A stretch of 64,000 bases of DNA from Catellatospora bangladeshensis (lineage in GTDB: Bacteria; Actinomycetota; Actinomycetes; Mycobacteriales; Micromonosporaceae). Positions 38,308 to 47,006 of this stretch are shown here, piece after piece (the stretch's first letter is position 1; each line of letters starts with the position of its first letter). The position numbers and the translations under genes are program-made. Below the pieces are notes generated by a model that was not told the DNA's origin, did no database searches, and saw nothing but the letters and a program-made list of their open reading frames with translations. The stretch covers positions 38,305 through 102,304 of the forward strand of contig NZ_BONF01000045.1 in assembly GCF_016862575.1 (NCBI RefSeq). The letters run 5' to 3'.

Positions 38308-38394
38308 CGCCAAGATCCACCGACTTGCCGGGCAATCGGGCGTATCTTGGCCGCTCATACCCCCATGTGCCAGGCAAGTCGGTGGATCTTGGCG
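38308..38394. repeat. Perfect 22-bp inverted repeat upstream of pafB
   Basis: CGCCAAGATCCACCGACTTG plus CC (38308-38329) is exactly complementary to 38373-38394, with a 43-base spacer. The spacer itself contains GGCGTATCTTGGC, a partial third copy of the arm end. It lies between divergent promoters, so it is not a terminator; it could be a REP-like element or a binding region. Confidence 0.85.
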
Positions 38395-38513
38395 GGGGTG
38401 GCCGGGCACGGAGGGTGGTGGGGGAGGAGCGGGGGGTGATGCGGTGGCGGACAGGGGGTGCGCGACAGAGGGAAGAAGGGCTTGCCGGTTAACGGTGGAA
38501 GCCTTGGCGCTGC

Positions 38514-38519
38514 TAGCGT
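38514..38519 (+). promoter_or_regulatory. -10 element of a probably leaderless pafBC transcript
   Basis: TAGCGT ends 7 bp before the GTG start of pafB at 38527, and no ribosome-binding site is visible, which suggests a leaderless mRNA. Confidence 0.45.
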
Positions 38520-38526
38520 GGCGGGC

Positions 38527-39534
38527 GTGTCGCGCAGCCGAACCGAACGCCTGGTCAACCTAGTGATCTGCCTGCTGTCCACCCGACGCTTCCTGACGGC
38601 GGCGCAGATCGCCGCGACCGTGCCCGGATACGAGCACAACGCCGACGACGCCCGCGAGCACGAGGCGTTCCAGCGCAAGTTCGAGCGGGACAAGGCCGAG
38701 CTGCGGGCGCTCGGCGTGCCCCTGGAGACCGGCACCGCCAGCGTCTTCGACACCGAGCCCGGTTACCGCATCGCCCGGCGCGACTACGCGCTGCCCGCGA
38801 TCCCGCTCGCGCCCGACGAGGCCGCCGCGGTGGGCGTCGCCGCGCGGCTGTGGCGGCACGCGGGCCTGGCCGCGGCCGCGACCTCGGGCCTGGCGAAGCT
38901 GCGCGCGGGCGGGGTGGACGTGGATCCGCACGCGACGCTGGGCGTGGAGCCGGTGGTCGCGGTGGACGCCGCGTTCGAGCCGCTGACCGCCGCCGCGCGG
39001 GCACGCCGCGAGGTGACCTTCCCCTACCGGGTGCCCGAGGACGACGCGCCGACGACCCGGCACCTGCAGCCGTGGGGCGTGGTGTGCTGGCGCGGCCGGT
39101 GGTACGTGGTCGGCCACGACACCACCCGGGACGCGCCGCGCTGCTTCCGGCTGTCGCGCATCGTCGGCCCGGTGCGCCAGACCGGCACGGACGGTGCGTT
39201 CGAGCCGCCGGCCGACCTGGACCTGATCAGTTACGTGGCCCGCTGGTCGGGCCCGGTCGAGCGCAACCGGACGACCCGCGTGCTGGCCCGGCCGGGCCGC
39301 GCGGCGGGCGTCCGCCGCTGGGCGGTCACCAGCACCGCCACCCCCGAGGGCGACGTGCTGGAGCTGCGCTACGCCGACGCGGACAGCTTCGCCGCCTGGC
39401 TGGTCGGCTACGGCGCGGACGTGACCGTGCTGGAGCCGGCCGAGGTACGCGAGGCGACCGTGGCCCGGCTCCGCGAGATCGCCGGCGTCGGCGTCGCGGG
39501 CGGCTCGGCTCAGCTGGCGGAGGTGGGCTCGTGA
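38527..39534 (+). CDS. pafB: WYL-domain transcription regulator PafB
   Basis: This 335-residue protein is one half of the PafBC regulator that activates the RecA/LexA-independent DNA-damage response in mycobacteria. The N-terminal winged helix begins SRSRTERLVNLVICLLSTRR. The WYL domain contains WRGRWYVVGHDTTRD and RCFRLSRIVG near residues 195-220, where a nucleic-acid ligand is thought to bind. GTG 38527 is chosen because TAGCGT precedes it at leaderless spacing and conserved sequence begins there. Its stop overlaps the pafC start. Confidence 0.95.
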   Translation: MSRSRTERLVNLVICLLSTRRFLTAAQIAATVPGYEHNADDAREHEAFQRKFERDKAELRALGVPLETGTASVFDTEPGYRIARRDYALPAIPLAPDEAAAVGVAARLWRHAGLAAAATSGLAKLRAGGVDVDPHATLGVEPVVAVDAAFEPLTAAARARREVTFPYRVPEDDAPTTRHLQPWGVVCWRGRWYVVGHDTTRDAPRCFRLSRIVGPVRQTGTDGAFEPPADLDLISYVARWSGPVERNRTTRVLARPGRAAGVRRWAVTSTATPEGDVLELRYADADSFAAWLVGYGADVTVLEPAEVREATVARLREIAGVGVAGGSAQLAEVGS

Positions 39535-40484
39535 GCAGCAACGCCGCGAAGACGTCGGCGGACCGGCTGGCCCGGCTGCTGAACCTGGTGCCGTACCTGC
39601 TGGCGCGTCCCGGCATCGAGATCGTGGAGGCGGCGGCCGACCTGGGCGTGTCCGAGCGGCAGCTGCGTGAGGACCTGGAGCTGCTGTGGGTGTGCGGGCT
39701 GCCGGGCTACGGCCCCGGTGACCTGATCGACATGTCGTTCGACGGCGACCGGGTGACCATCACCTACGACGCGGGTATCGACCGGCCGCTGCGGCTGACC
39801 CCGGACGAGGCGACCGCGCTGGTCGTGGCGCTGCGCATGCTGGCCGAGACGCCGGGCGTGGCCGACCGGGACGCGATCCACCGGGCGCTGGAGAAGATCG
39901 AGGCGGCCGCCGGGGAGATCGACGCGCCGGTGGCGGTGCGCCTGCCCGGCAACGACGACCGGCTGTCGGACCTGCGCGCCGCGCTGGAGCGGGGCCGCGC
40001 GCTGCGGCTGAGCTACTACTCGGCGGCGCGGGACGTGTCCAGCGAGCGCGTGGTGGACCCGATGCGGCTGCTGTCGGTGTCCGGGCGGTCGTACCTGGAG
40101 GCCTGGTGCCGTTCGGCGGGGGCGGTGCGCATGTTCCGGGTGGACCGGATCGACGCGCTGACCGAGCTGGACGAGGCGGCCGCGGCGCCGGCCGAGGCGC
40201 AGACCGGTGACGTGTCCGAGGGCGTGTTCCAGCCGGACCCGGCCGCGCCGACGATCACGCTGCGGGTGGGCCGGGGCAGCCGCTGGATCACCGAGTACTA
40301 CCCGTGCTCGTCGGTGGTCGAGGTGTCGCCGGAGGAGTGGCTGGTCTCGCTGCGGGTCAACGACATGGACTGGGCGCGGCGGCTGGTGCTGGGCCTGGGC
40401 CCGCAGGTCGTGGTGGTGGCCCCGGCCGAGCTGGCCGACGCGGTACGCGACAGCGCGGCGCAGGCGCTGGCCGCGTACGCCTAG
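39531..40484 (+). CDS. pafC: WYL-domain transcription regulator PafC
   Basis: This 317-residue partner of PafB starts at GTG 39531, overlapping the pafB stop (GTGA). The N-terminal winged helix (RLARLLNLVPYLLARPGIEI) is followed by a helical linker and a WYL domain with SGRSYLEAWCRSAGAVRMFR near residues 185-205. The C-terminal extension contains TLRVGRGSRWITEYYP. PafB and PafC act together, and in some actinobacteria they are fused into one chain; here they are separate but coupled. Confidence 0.95.
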   Translation: MSSNAAKTSADRLARLLNLVPYLLARPGIEIVEAAADLGVSERQLREDLELLWVCGLPGYGPGDLIDMSFDGDRVTITYDAGIDRPLRLTPDEATALVVALRMLAETPGVADRDAIHRALEKIEAAAGEIDAPVAVRLPGNDDRLSDLRAALERGRALRLSYYSAARDVSSERVVDPMRLLSVSGRSYLEAWCRSAGAVRMFRVDRIDALTELDEAAAAPAEAQTGDVSEGVFQPDPAAPTITLRVGRGSRWITEYYPCSSVVEVSPEEWLVSLRVNDMDWARRLVLGLGPQVVVVAPAELADAVRDSAAQALAAYA

Positions 40485-40500
40485 GCGTTAGGCTGCTGCC

Positions 40501-40767
40501 GTGGTGCTGTGGATCGTGCTGGCGGTCGTGCTGCTGAGCCTGGTGTTCCTGGGGCTGGTGGTGCGGGTGCTGCTGTGGCGGCTGGCCGGGCTGCGCGAGG
40601 CCCAGGTGGAGCTGCAGGCGGTCGCGGCGCGGGCCCAGGAGCTGGCGCAGACGGCGCAGGGCCTGCAGGCGCACGGGGACTCCATGAAGGTGCGCGCGGA
40701 GCTGCTCCAGGAGCGGCTGGCCGAGGTCAAGGCGCACGCCGGATCGATCAAGCCGAAGAAGGCCTGA
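40501..40767 (+). CDS. Small protein with an N-terminal membrane helix and coiled coil
   Basis: This 88-residue protein has one N-terminal helix (VLWIVLAVVLLSLVFLGLVV), then an Ala/Gln/Glu-rich stretch with heptad character (LREAQVELQAVAARAQELAQ) and a basic C-terminus (SIKPKKA). The start is GTG 40501, with GTG 40504 as an alternative. It lies 16 bp after pafC and 169 bp before tatA. I do not recognise a family; the topology suggests a membrane-anchored scaffold, which is inference. Confidence 0.7.
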   Translation: MVLWIVLAVVLLSLVFLGLVVRVLLWRLAGLREAQVELQAVAARAQELAQTAQGLQAHGDSMKVRAELLQERLAEVKAHAGSIKPKKA

Positions 40768-40936
40768 TCCGCAGGTCACACCGGTTGCTGCAGAAACATG
40801 CAGCGCCTGCCGTCCCACGTTGACGCTGGTTCTCGTGATGGTCGACACTTCACCTGCGGGCGAGCCCCGCCGGGCCGCGTACCATTAGTCCGGAACTACC
40901 TGGTTCAAACCCCTCATCTTTCTGACTGGAGCAAAC

Positions 40937-41197
40937 ATGGGCGCCCTGAAGCCGTGGCACCTCATCCTCGTGGTCGTGGTGCTGGTGATCCTCTTCGGCT
41001 CGAAGAAGCTGCCGGACGCGGCCCGTTCGCTCGGTCGCTCGATGCGCATCTTCAAGGCCGAGACCAAGGCACTGTCCGAGGACGGCAAGGACGCGACCGC
41101 CGAGAAGGCCGACGCGCAGGTGACCTCGCAGCAGCCGCTCGACGGCCAGGCCTCCGCCAAGCCCGTCGTGGACCCGGTTCAGCGCCAGCAGCACTGA
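40937..41197 (+). CDS. tatA: Twin-arginine translocase subunit TatA
   Basis: This 86-residue pore-forming subunit of the Tat pathway exports folded proteins across the membrane. The membrane helix [18 protein letters not shown] is followed by the [21 protein letters not shown] amphipathic helix (FG hinge and LP motif), the TatA hallmark. The C-terminus is acidic and Gln-rich. ATG 40937 is 25 bp upstream of tatC by gene spacing, and the pair order tatA-tatC beside pafC matches mycobacteria. Confidence 0.96.
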   Translation: MGALKPWHLILVVVVLVILFGSKKLPDAARSLGRSMRIFKAETKALSEDGKDATAEKADAQVTSQQPLDGQASAKPVVDPVQRQQH

Positions 41198-41222
41198 TCC
41201 CCGAACCCCCGGGCTGGCAGAC

Positions 41223-42152
41223 GTGAAGAACCCCCTGACACGTCGCGAGCCGTCCCAGCGTGAACGCGCTGCGGACGGCTCGATGACGCTCATCGAGCAC
41301 ATCAAGGAGCTGCGGGACCGCCTGTTCAAGGCGAGCCTGGGCGTGATCCTGGGCCTCATCGTCGGCTTCATCGTCGCGCAGGACGTCTTCGACCTGCTCA
41401 AGGTGCCGTACTGCAACCTGCCGCGCGATCCGGGCACCGATTGCGAGTTCATCCAGCTGGGCCCGGCCGACGCGTTCATCCTCAAGCTGAAGCTCGCGCT
41501 GTGGGTCGGCCTGATCGTCGGCGCCCCGGTGTGGCTGTACCAGCTGTGGGCGTTCGTGGCCCCCGGCCTGCACCGGCACGAGCGCAAATGGGCGTACATC
41601 TTCGCCGCGATCGCCGGCCCGCTGTTCGCGGCGGGCGCGATCCTCGCCTACGTGGTGGTGGAGAAGGGCCTGGCGTTCCTGCTCGAAGCCGGTGTCACCG
41701 GTGTGGAGCAGTCGCTGGAGGTCACGCAGTACATCTCCTTCGTCACCGGCATGATCCTGCTGTTCGGCATCTCGTTCGAGTTCCCGCTGCTGCTGCTCAT
41801 GCTGAACTTCACCGGCGTGCTCACCGGGCGCCGGATGCTGGGCTGGTGGCGGATCGCGGTGTTCCTGGCGTTCGTCTTCGCCGCGGTGACCACCCCCGAC
41901 CCGGGCCCGTTCGGCATGACGCTGTTCGCCGGGGTGCTCAGCCTGCTGTACTTCATCGCGGTGGGCGTGTCGATGCTCAACGATCGGCGCAAGGGACGCG
42001 GCAAGCCGGTGTACGAGGGCCTGAGTGATGACGAGACGTCTTCACTCGACGACTACGACACCGATAGCATCACGCCCGGTGAGCGTATCGAAGCGGTGGC
42101 GCCGGTGGCCGGTGCCGAACCGATCGAGCGTCGCTACGACGACATGACCTGA
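41223..42152 (+). CDS. tatC: Twin-arginine translocase subunit TatC
   Basis: This 309-residue multi-pass membrane protein recognises twin-arginine signal peptides. It has six membrane helices and the family motifs SMTLIEHIKELRDRLFKASL near residue 20 and APVWLYQLWAFVAPGLHRHERK near residue 100. The C-terminal 45 residues are an acidic cytoplasmic tail (SDDETSSLDDYDTDS) longer than in E. coli. It starts at GTG 41223, close behind tatA. Confidence 0.96.
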   Translation: MKNPLTRREPSQRERAADGSMTLIEHIKELRDRLFKASLGVILGLIVGFIVAQDVFDLLKVPYCNLPRDPGTDCEFIQLGPADAFILKLKLALWVGLIVGAPVWLYQLWAFVAPGLHRHERKWAYIFAAIAGPLFAAGAILAYVVVEKGLAFLLEAGVTGVEQSLEVTQYISFVTGMILLFGISFEFPLLLLMLNFTGVLTGRRMLGWWRIAVFLAFVFAAVTTPDPGPFGMTLFAGVLSLLYFIAVGVSMLNDRRKGRGKPVYEGLSDDETSSLDDYDTDSITPGERIEAVAPVAGAEPIERRYDDMT

Positions 42153-42190
42153 CCCGTCGCGGGCACCCCGCCGCGACCTAGGAGCGGCGG

Positions 42191-43090
42191 ATGAGCGGCG
42201 ACGAGATCGTGGTACTGCGCAACCCCGGTGCCGGCCGAGGCCGGCACCGGGGTTCGCTGCCTGGAGTGCTGGAGCGCCTGGGGGCGGCGGGCCGTCCGGT
42301 ACGCGTGCTGGACGCCGGCTCCGCGGCCGGGGCCGAGGCCGCCTGCCGGGAGGCCGTGGCCGAGGGCGCCGCCGCGCTGGTGGCGATGGGCGGCGACGGC
42401 ACGGTGCACGTGGCACAGCAGGCCGTCGCGGGCACGGGCGTGCCGCTCGGGGTGATCCCGGCGGGCACCGGCAACGACTTCGCCACCTCCGCCGGGCTGC
42501 CCGCCGACCTGTACGCCGCCGCCGACGGGATCACCGCGGCGCTGCGCGAGGCGCGCGGCCGGCGGCTCGACCTGGCCCGGATCACCACCCTGGACGGCGG
42601 CGTGCGCTGGTACGGCGCGGTGCTAGCGGCCGGGTTCGACGCGATCGTCAACGAGCGCGGCAACCGCATGCGCTGGCCGCGCGGGCCGGTCCGCTACGAC
42701 ATCGCGATCCTGCTGGAGCTGGCCCGGCTGCGCCCGCGCCGCTACACGGTGACCGTGGACGGGCAGACCAGCACCATGGACGCGGTGCTGCTGGCGGTGG
42801 GCAACACGGCGGCGTACGGCGGCGGCATGCGCGTCTGCCCCGACGCCGACCCGGCCGACGGGCTGCTGGACATGGTGTGGGCCGAGCCGATCTCGCGCAC
42901 CACGCTGATCCGCATCAAGCCGCGCGTCTACCGCGGCACGCACGTCACCCATCCGAAGGTGCACACGCTACGGGCCCGGGAGATCACCCTGGCCGCCGAG
43001 GGCATCGTCTGCTACGCCGACGGGGAACGCATCGCGCCGCTGCCGGTCACCATAACCGCCGTGCCGCAGGCCGTCACTCTTCTCGCCTGA
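42191..43090 (+). CDS. Diacylglycerol/lipid kinase (DagK/YegS type)
   Basis: This 299-residue cytoplasmic lipid kinase has the nucleotide-binding motif GGDGTVHVAQQAVAG and the GVIPAGTGNDFA loop, both diagnostic of the DAGK catalytic family. The N-terminus VVLRNPGAGRGRHRG is the usual NPxSGxG-like opening. The C-terminal half (ITLAAEGIVCYADGER) matches the YegS/DgkB beta-sandwich. It probably recycles diacylglycerol into phosphatidic acid. A similar gene lies near tatC in other actinomycetes. Confidence 0.92.
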   Translation: MSGDEIVVLRNPGAGRGRHRGSLPGVLERLGAAGRPVRVLDAGSAAGAEAACREAVAEGAAALVAMGGDGTVHVAQQAVAGTGVPLGVIPAGTGNDFATSAGLPADLYAAADGITAALREARGRRLDLARITTLDGGVRWYGAVLAAGFDAIVNERGNRMRWPRGPVRYDIAILLELARLRPRRYTVTVDGQTSTMDAVLLAVGNTAAYGGGMRVCPDADPADGLLDMVWAEPISRTTLIRIKPRVYRGTHVTHPKVHTLRAREITLAAEGIVCYADGERIAPLPVTITAVPQAVTLLA

Positions 43091-43187
43091 CCGGGCACAG
43101 CGCGGACCCCACCGTACGCCATGCTGGTCAAGCGGGCTGAACGCGCGATGAACGCGGCCGGTGCCCGGGACGGACACCGGCTGAACG

Positions 43188-44414
43188 TCAGGCGGGCAGC
43201 ACCCCGTCGTAGGCGACCTCCAGGTGGATCGGCCCGCGCAGCACGGGGCTGGGCCGGTACGGCGGCGGGTCGGCCACCAGCCGCGGGTTCTGCAGCCGCT
43301 TCGCCAGCGCGGTGAGCGCGAGCTGCGCCTCCAGCCGGGCCAGCGGCGCGCCGAAGCAGTAGTGCACGCCGTTGCCGAAGGCCAGGTGCACGTTGCCGGT
43401 CCGGTCCGGGTCGAACCGGTCCGCGTGCGGGATGCAGTCGGTGTCGCGGTTGCCCGACGCCAGCACCAGCGTGATCGGGTGTCCGCTGCGGATCGTGGTG
43501 CCGCCGATCTCGATGTCGGCGACCGCGGTGCGGTTGGGCAGGAAGTGCACCGAACCCTCGTACCGGAGCAGCTCCTCGACCATGCGGACGCTGAAGTCGG
43601 GCTCGGTGCGCAGCCGCTCCAGCACCTCGGGATGGCGCTGCAGGGTCAGCCAGCCGTTGGCGATCAGGTTCACCGTGGTCTCGTGCCCCGCGACGAGCAG
43701 CAGGATCAGCGCCGAGAACAGGTCGCCGCCCTCCAGCCGCCCGTCCGGGCCGTCGTCGGTGACGAAGCCGGACAGCATGTCCTCGCCCGGGTTCGCGCGC
43801 TTGCTCTGCGCGAGCTGGAACATGTACATGCCGAGCTGCTGGATCGCGTCGGTGCGCATCTTCGTCAGCTCCGGCGACGACTTGCCGGTCGAGTCGACCA
43901 GCGGGCCGACCCACTGGCTGAAGCGCGGCTCGTCCTCCTCCGGCACCCCGAGCAGCTCGCAGATCACCGCCACCGGGAACGGGTAGGCCACGTCGTCGAC
44001 GAGGTCGCACTGCTGCCGCCCGGCCAGGTCGCCGACGAGCCGGTCGACGATCGCCTCTAGCTTCGGGGTCAGCTTGTCGATGCGGTCCGGCCGGTGCGGC
44101 GGGCCGAACTGGCGCATCGCGATCCGGCGCAGCGTGTCGTGCCGGGGCGGGTCGGTGCGGATGAAGCTGGGCGGCAGGTTGCCGGTCTGCGCCAGCGGCC
44201 CGGCCTTCTCGGCGAACTCCGGCAGCAGGTTCGCCGCGTCGGAGCTGATCCGCGGGTCGTGCAGCAGCGCGTAGATCTCCCGGTAGGTGCCGACCACGTA
44301 GGTGCCGTCGGCCTCCTGCCACACCGGCTGGCTGCGCAGCTTCTCGTACAGCGGCCACGGGTTGGCCCGGTTGCCGTAGTCGAGGATCTCCTGGAACAGG
44401 CTGGGCTCGGTCAT
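43188..44414 (-). CDS. Cytochrome P450
   Basis: This 408-residue soluble monooxygenase has the I-helix motif LLLVAGHETTVNLIA, the ExxR pair in EELLRYEG, and the heme-binding loop FGNGVHYCFGAPLARLE with the proximal cysteine. N-terminal sequence FQEILDYGNRANPWPLYEKL is typical of bacterial class I P450s. It lies 12 bp downstream of the ferredoxin-reductase fusion gene on the same strand, so that protein is very likely its electron donor. The substrate is unknown; the bacterial P450 family cannot be fixed by eye. Confidence 0.96.
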   Translation of the reverse strand: MTEPSLFQEILDYGNRANPWPLYEKLRSQPVWQEADGTYVVGTYREIYALLHDPRISSDAANLLPEFAEKAGPLAQTGNLPPSFIRTDPPRHDTLRRIAMRQFGPPHRPDRIDKLTPKLEAIVDRLVGDLAGRQQCDLVDDVAYPFPVAVICELLGVPEEDEPRFSQWVGPLVDSTGKSSPELTKMRTDAIQQLGMYMFQLAQSKRANPGEDMLSGFVTDDGPDGRLEGGDLFSALILLLVAGHETTVNLIANGWLTLQRHPEVLERLRTEPDFSVRMVEELLRYEGSVHFLPNRTAVADIEIGGTTIRSGHPITLVLASGNRDTDCIPHADRFDPDRTGNVHLAFGNGVHYCFGAPLARLEAQLALTALAKRLQNPRLVADPPPYRPSPVLRGPIHLEVAYDGVLPA

Positions 44415-44426
44415 CGTGCTGTCTCC

Positions 44427-46037
44427 TCAGCGGCGCCGGGACGAGCGGACCAGGGTGGCGCGGCGCTCGCTGGGGTCGTGGCCGGTGACCACGACGGTCG
44501 CGTCGTGGGCCGGGAACACTCGCTCCGGGAACTCGGCCGGCATCGGCGAGCCGTCGGCGGGCGGGTTCGTCATGCCGTACGGCAGCGGGAACGGCGCCGC
44601 CTGCTCGATCAGCTGCTGGTAGAAGTCCAGCCACTTGCCCTGGTTCCAGCTCACCGCGCCGACCACGCGGCCCTTGTAGCCGTACGCCGCGACGAACTGG
44701 CGGCTCTCCACGGTGCCCTGCGTGATCGCGATCTGGTCGGCGATCGGCGGCACGCCCACCGACTTGATGTTGTGCCCGAACTGCAGCGACCAGAACGCGG
44801 GCATCTCCAGGTGGGGCCAGCGCTCGCTCTCACTGCTGATCATGTTGTGCGCGGCGACCTCGGCCTGGGTGACCGCGTTGCCCCAGTGCTCCATGGCCAG
44901 GAACTGGTAGCCGAACATCGGCTGCGGCTGGCGCGCCACGTCACCGGCCACGAACACGTCGTCGGTGACCAGGCCCGCCGCGGTGAACGCGCGGCAGCCC
45001 GCGTCGCAGGCCAGGCCCCACACGCCCACGGCCAGCCCGGCGCTCTCCAGCCACTCCACGTTGCGGATGCCGCCCAGCGCGACGACGGCGACGTCCACCT
45101 CGATGGTGGTGCCGTCGGACAGCACCGCGCGGCGCAGCTTCCCGTCCTCGCCCTGCAGCGAGTTGACCTTCGTGTGGGTACGCAGGTCGACGCCGTGCTC
45201 GCGCATGACGCCCGCCGAGATGCGGCCGATCACCCCGCCCAGCGCGCCGACCAGCGGGGCGGTCCCGGCCTCGGCCACGGTCACCGGGATGCCCAGCTCG
45301 CAGCAGACCGACGCCATCTCCGAGCCGGTGAACCCGGAGCCGATCACCAGCACCCGCTTCGGCCCGGCCATCAGCCGCTCGCGCAGCCCGGCGGCGTCAC
45401 CCCGGGTGCGGATGGTGAACACGCCGTCCAGCGCGGCCTCCTCCGGCACGGGCCACGGGCGGGCCCGGACACCGGTCGCCACGAGCAGCCGGTCGAACTC
45501 CACCTCCTGCCCGTCGGCCAGGCGCACCCGCTTGCGGTCCAGGTCCAGCGCGGTCGCGGCCACGCCGAGCCGCCAGTCGGCGTCGATGTCGCAGTGCCGG
45601 GGCAGCGCGGTGTCGGCCGAGTGCACCCAGCCGGTCTGCACCTGCTTCGACAGCGGCGGCCGGTCGTACGGCCCCTCGGCCTCGTCGCCGATCATCGTGA
45701 TCGAGCCGGTGAAGCCCTCGGCCCGCAGCTGCTCGGCGGCCTTGAGCCCGGCCAGCGAGGCGCCGACGATGACGACCCGCCCCTCGCGGCGCAGCCGGTC
45801 GCCCTTGGCCGCGACGACGGTCTGCTCGGGCGGGGGCGTGGGCAGGTCGGCCAGGTCCACCTGGATCGCCTGCACCGGGCAGGCGGCGGCCGCCCGCAGC
45901 ACCTTGAGCCGCTGGTCGGCCGGCGGCGCCGGATCGAACATGAGGGCCTCGTCGCCGACCATCCGGAACGCGTCGGGCGCCAGGAACGCGCACTGCGCAT
46001 ATCCCTGACACTTGGTCAGGTCCACCACCACACGCAT
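44427..46037 (-). CDS. Ferredoxin-ferredoxin reductase fusion protein
   Basis: This 536-residue protein combines an N-terminal [3Fe-4S] ferredoxin domain (C10, C16 and C53 in LTKCQGYAQCAF and CPVQAI; the middle ligand is replaced by Tyr) with an FAD- and NAD-dependent reductase. FAD binds at VVIVGASLAGLKAAEQLR near residue 80 and NAD at VLVIGSGFTGSEMASVC near residue 230. ATG 46037 is chosen because the ferredoxin domain begins MRVVVDLTKC. The adjacent P450 is the natural acceptor. Separate ferredoxin and reductase genes are the more usual arrangement for P450s. Confidence 0.93.
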   Translation of the reverse strand: MRVVVDLTKCQGYAQCAFLAPDAFRMVGDEALMFDPAPPADQRLKVLRAAAACPVQAIQVDLADLPTPPPEQTVVAAKGDRLRREGRVVIVGASLAGLKAAEQLRAEGFTGSITMIGDEAEGPYDRPPLSKQVQTGWVHSADTALPRHCDIDADWRLGVAATALDLDRKRVRLADGQEVEFDRLLVATGVRARPWPVPEEAALDGVFTIRTRGDAAGLRERLMAGPKRVLVIGSGFTGSEMASVCCELGIPVTVAEAGTAPLVGALGGVIGRISAGVMREHGVDLRTHTKVNSLQGEDGKLRRAVLSDGTTIEVDVAVVALGGIRNVEWLESAGLAVGVWGLACDAGCRAFTAAGLVTDDVFVAGDVARQPQPMFGYQFLAMEHWGNAVTQAEVAAHNMISSESERWPHLEMPAFWSLQFGHNIKSVGVPPIADQIAITQGTVESRQFVAAYGYKGRVVGAVSWNQGKWLDFYQQLIEQAAPFPLPYGMTNPPADGSPMPAEFPERVFPAHDATVVVTGHDPSERRATLVRSSRRR

Positions 46038-46118
46038 GGCCTCATTCTTCGCGCCCCACGCCGCCGAACAGGGCGAATCCCCCAACTCGGCCAGCCGGTT
46101 CTCCGGCCGCCGGGCGAA

Positions 46119-46181
46119 GATCACGGTTTCGTGTCAGAAAGTGCGGCGTAACCGCAGTTCTTGACACGAACGCGCGATCAT
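46119..46181. repeat. Intergenic palindrome, family 1, copy C
   Basis: Left arm GATCACGGTTTCGTGTCA (46119-46136) pairs with TGACACGAACGCGCGATC (46162-46179) with few mismatches. The inner TGCGG (46142-46146) pairs with CCGCA (46152-46156), exactly as in the copy at 12027. It lies between two minus-strand genes. Confidence 0.82.
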
Positions 46182-46199
46182 CACCCCGCCCGCGAGGCG

Positions 46200-46952
46200 T
46201 CAGTGGCGCGGGACGGCCAGCGCGACGCTGCGGTGCAGCCCGTTCGGGCGGCCGGGGCCGGCCGCGGGGATGACCAGCGCGGAGCAGCCCGCCGTGACCG
46301 CCCCGGCGTCGGCGGGGGTGTCGCCGATCATGAGGACCCGCTCCGGGTCGACCGCGAGCATCCCGCAGGCCCGCAGGAAGATCTTCTGGTCCGGCTTGAT
46401 GCAGCCCACCTCGTACGACAGCACGATCGCGTCGAACAGCGCGGTCAGCCCCCAGGCGTCCAGCATCGGGCGCAGGTCGAAGCCGATGTTGCTGACCAGC
46501 CCGGTGCGCACCCCGGCGGCCCGCAGCGAGGTCAGCGCGCCCATGGCGTCCGGGTACGGCGTCCAGGTCGCCGGGCGCAGCACCCGCTCGTAGAGGGCCT
46601 CGGGCAGGCCGGGCACGTCGTTGGGCACGGTCGCGGCCAGCCCGGTGTAGACCTGCCGGTGGGCGTGCTCGTAGAGGTCCCGGTCGGCCCACGCCTCGGC
46701 CAGGTGCGGCGGCACCCGCACGGGGCGCGCCACGCCGGGCAGCGCGCCCGCCGTGGCGAGCCGGTCGGCCAGCACCGTGGCCTTGCCCCGGTCCAGCGTC
46801 ACGCCGCAGTCGGCGGCCGCGGCGCTCACCCATGCCACCGGGTCGATCGTGGTGGCCAGGGTGCCGTGGAAGTCGAACAGCACGGCATCGAGGGCTCTGG
46901 GCGCGTCGATCCGTCCCGGGTGGGAGCTGGGCTGGGACTGCGACTCGGGCAC
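46200..46952 (-). CDS. HAD-superfamily hydrolase
   Basis: This 250-residue phosphatase-like protein has HAD motif I DAVLFDFHGTLATT (nucleophile Asp and the DFHGT variant of DxDGT), motif II VRTGLVSNIGFD, motif III in CIKPDQKIF and motif IV VLMIGDTPADAGA. The cap region contains an additional helical part. The most likely start is GTG 46952 (VPESQSQPSS), since the frame upstream to 47030 overlaps the divergent helicase start. The substrate is unknown; phosphoglycolate- or nucleotide-type phosphatases share these motifs. Confidence 0.88.
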   Translation of the reverse strand: MPESQSQPSSHPGRIDAPRALDAVLFDFHGTLATTIDPVAWVSAAAADCGVTLDRGKATVLADRLATAGALPGVARPVRVPPHLAEAWADRDLYEHAHRQVYTGLAATVPNDVPGLPEALYERVLRPATWTPYPDAMGALTSLRAAGVRTGLVSNIGFDLRPMLDAWGLTALFDAIVLSYEVGCIKPDQKIFLRACGMLAVDPERVLMIGDTPADAGAVTAGCSALVIPAAGPGRPNGLHRSVALAVPRH

Positions 46953-46993
46953 GTCAGCAGGATACCGACCTGCACTCGGTGGGGGTTGTCGCC

Positions 46994-46999
46994 TAGCCT
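46994..46999 (+). promoter_or_regulatory. -10 element of a probably leaderless helY transcript
   Basis: TAGCCT ends 7 bp before the helicase ATG at 47007 with no ribosome-binding site between them, another leaderless-type start. Confidence 0.45.
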
Positions 47000-47006
47000 T
47001 GCGATT

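Larger units (their letters stand above)
38131..38526. other. Divergent intergenic region DUF3866-pafB
   Basis: This 396-bp gap contains a C-rich tract (about 38150-38290) with many CCCGCC and CGCCCG words, the long inverted repeat at 38308-38394, then a G-rich tract and a probable pafB -10. I see no convincing gene in it; the reading frames that cross it consist of skewed Pro/Arg/Ala codons. Confidence 0.7.

Noticed and set aside
40860..40930. tRNA-like stretch with GGTTCAAACC
   Set aside because: The T-loop-like word is present, but the flanking bases do not form a T stem, and no acceptor or anticodon stem can be folded.
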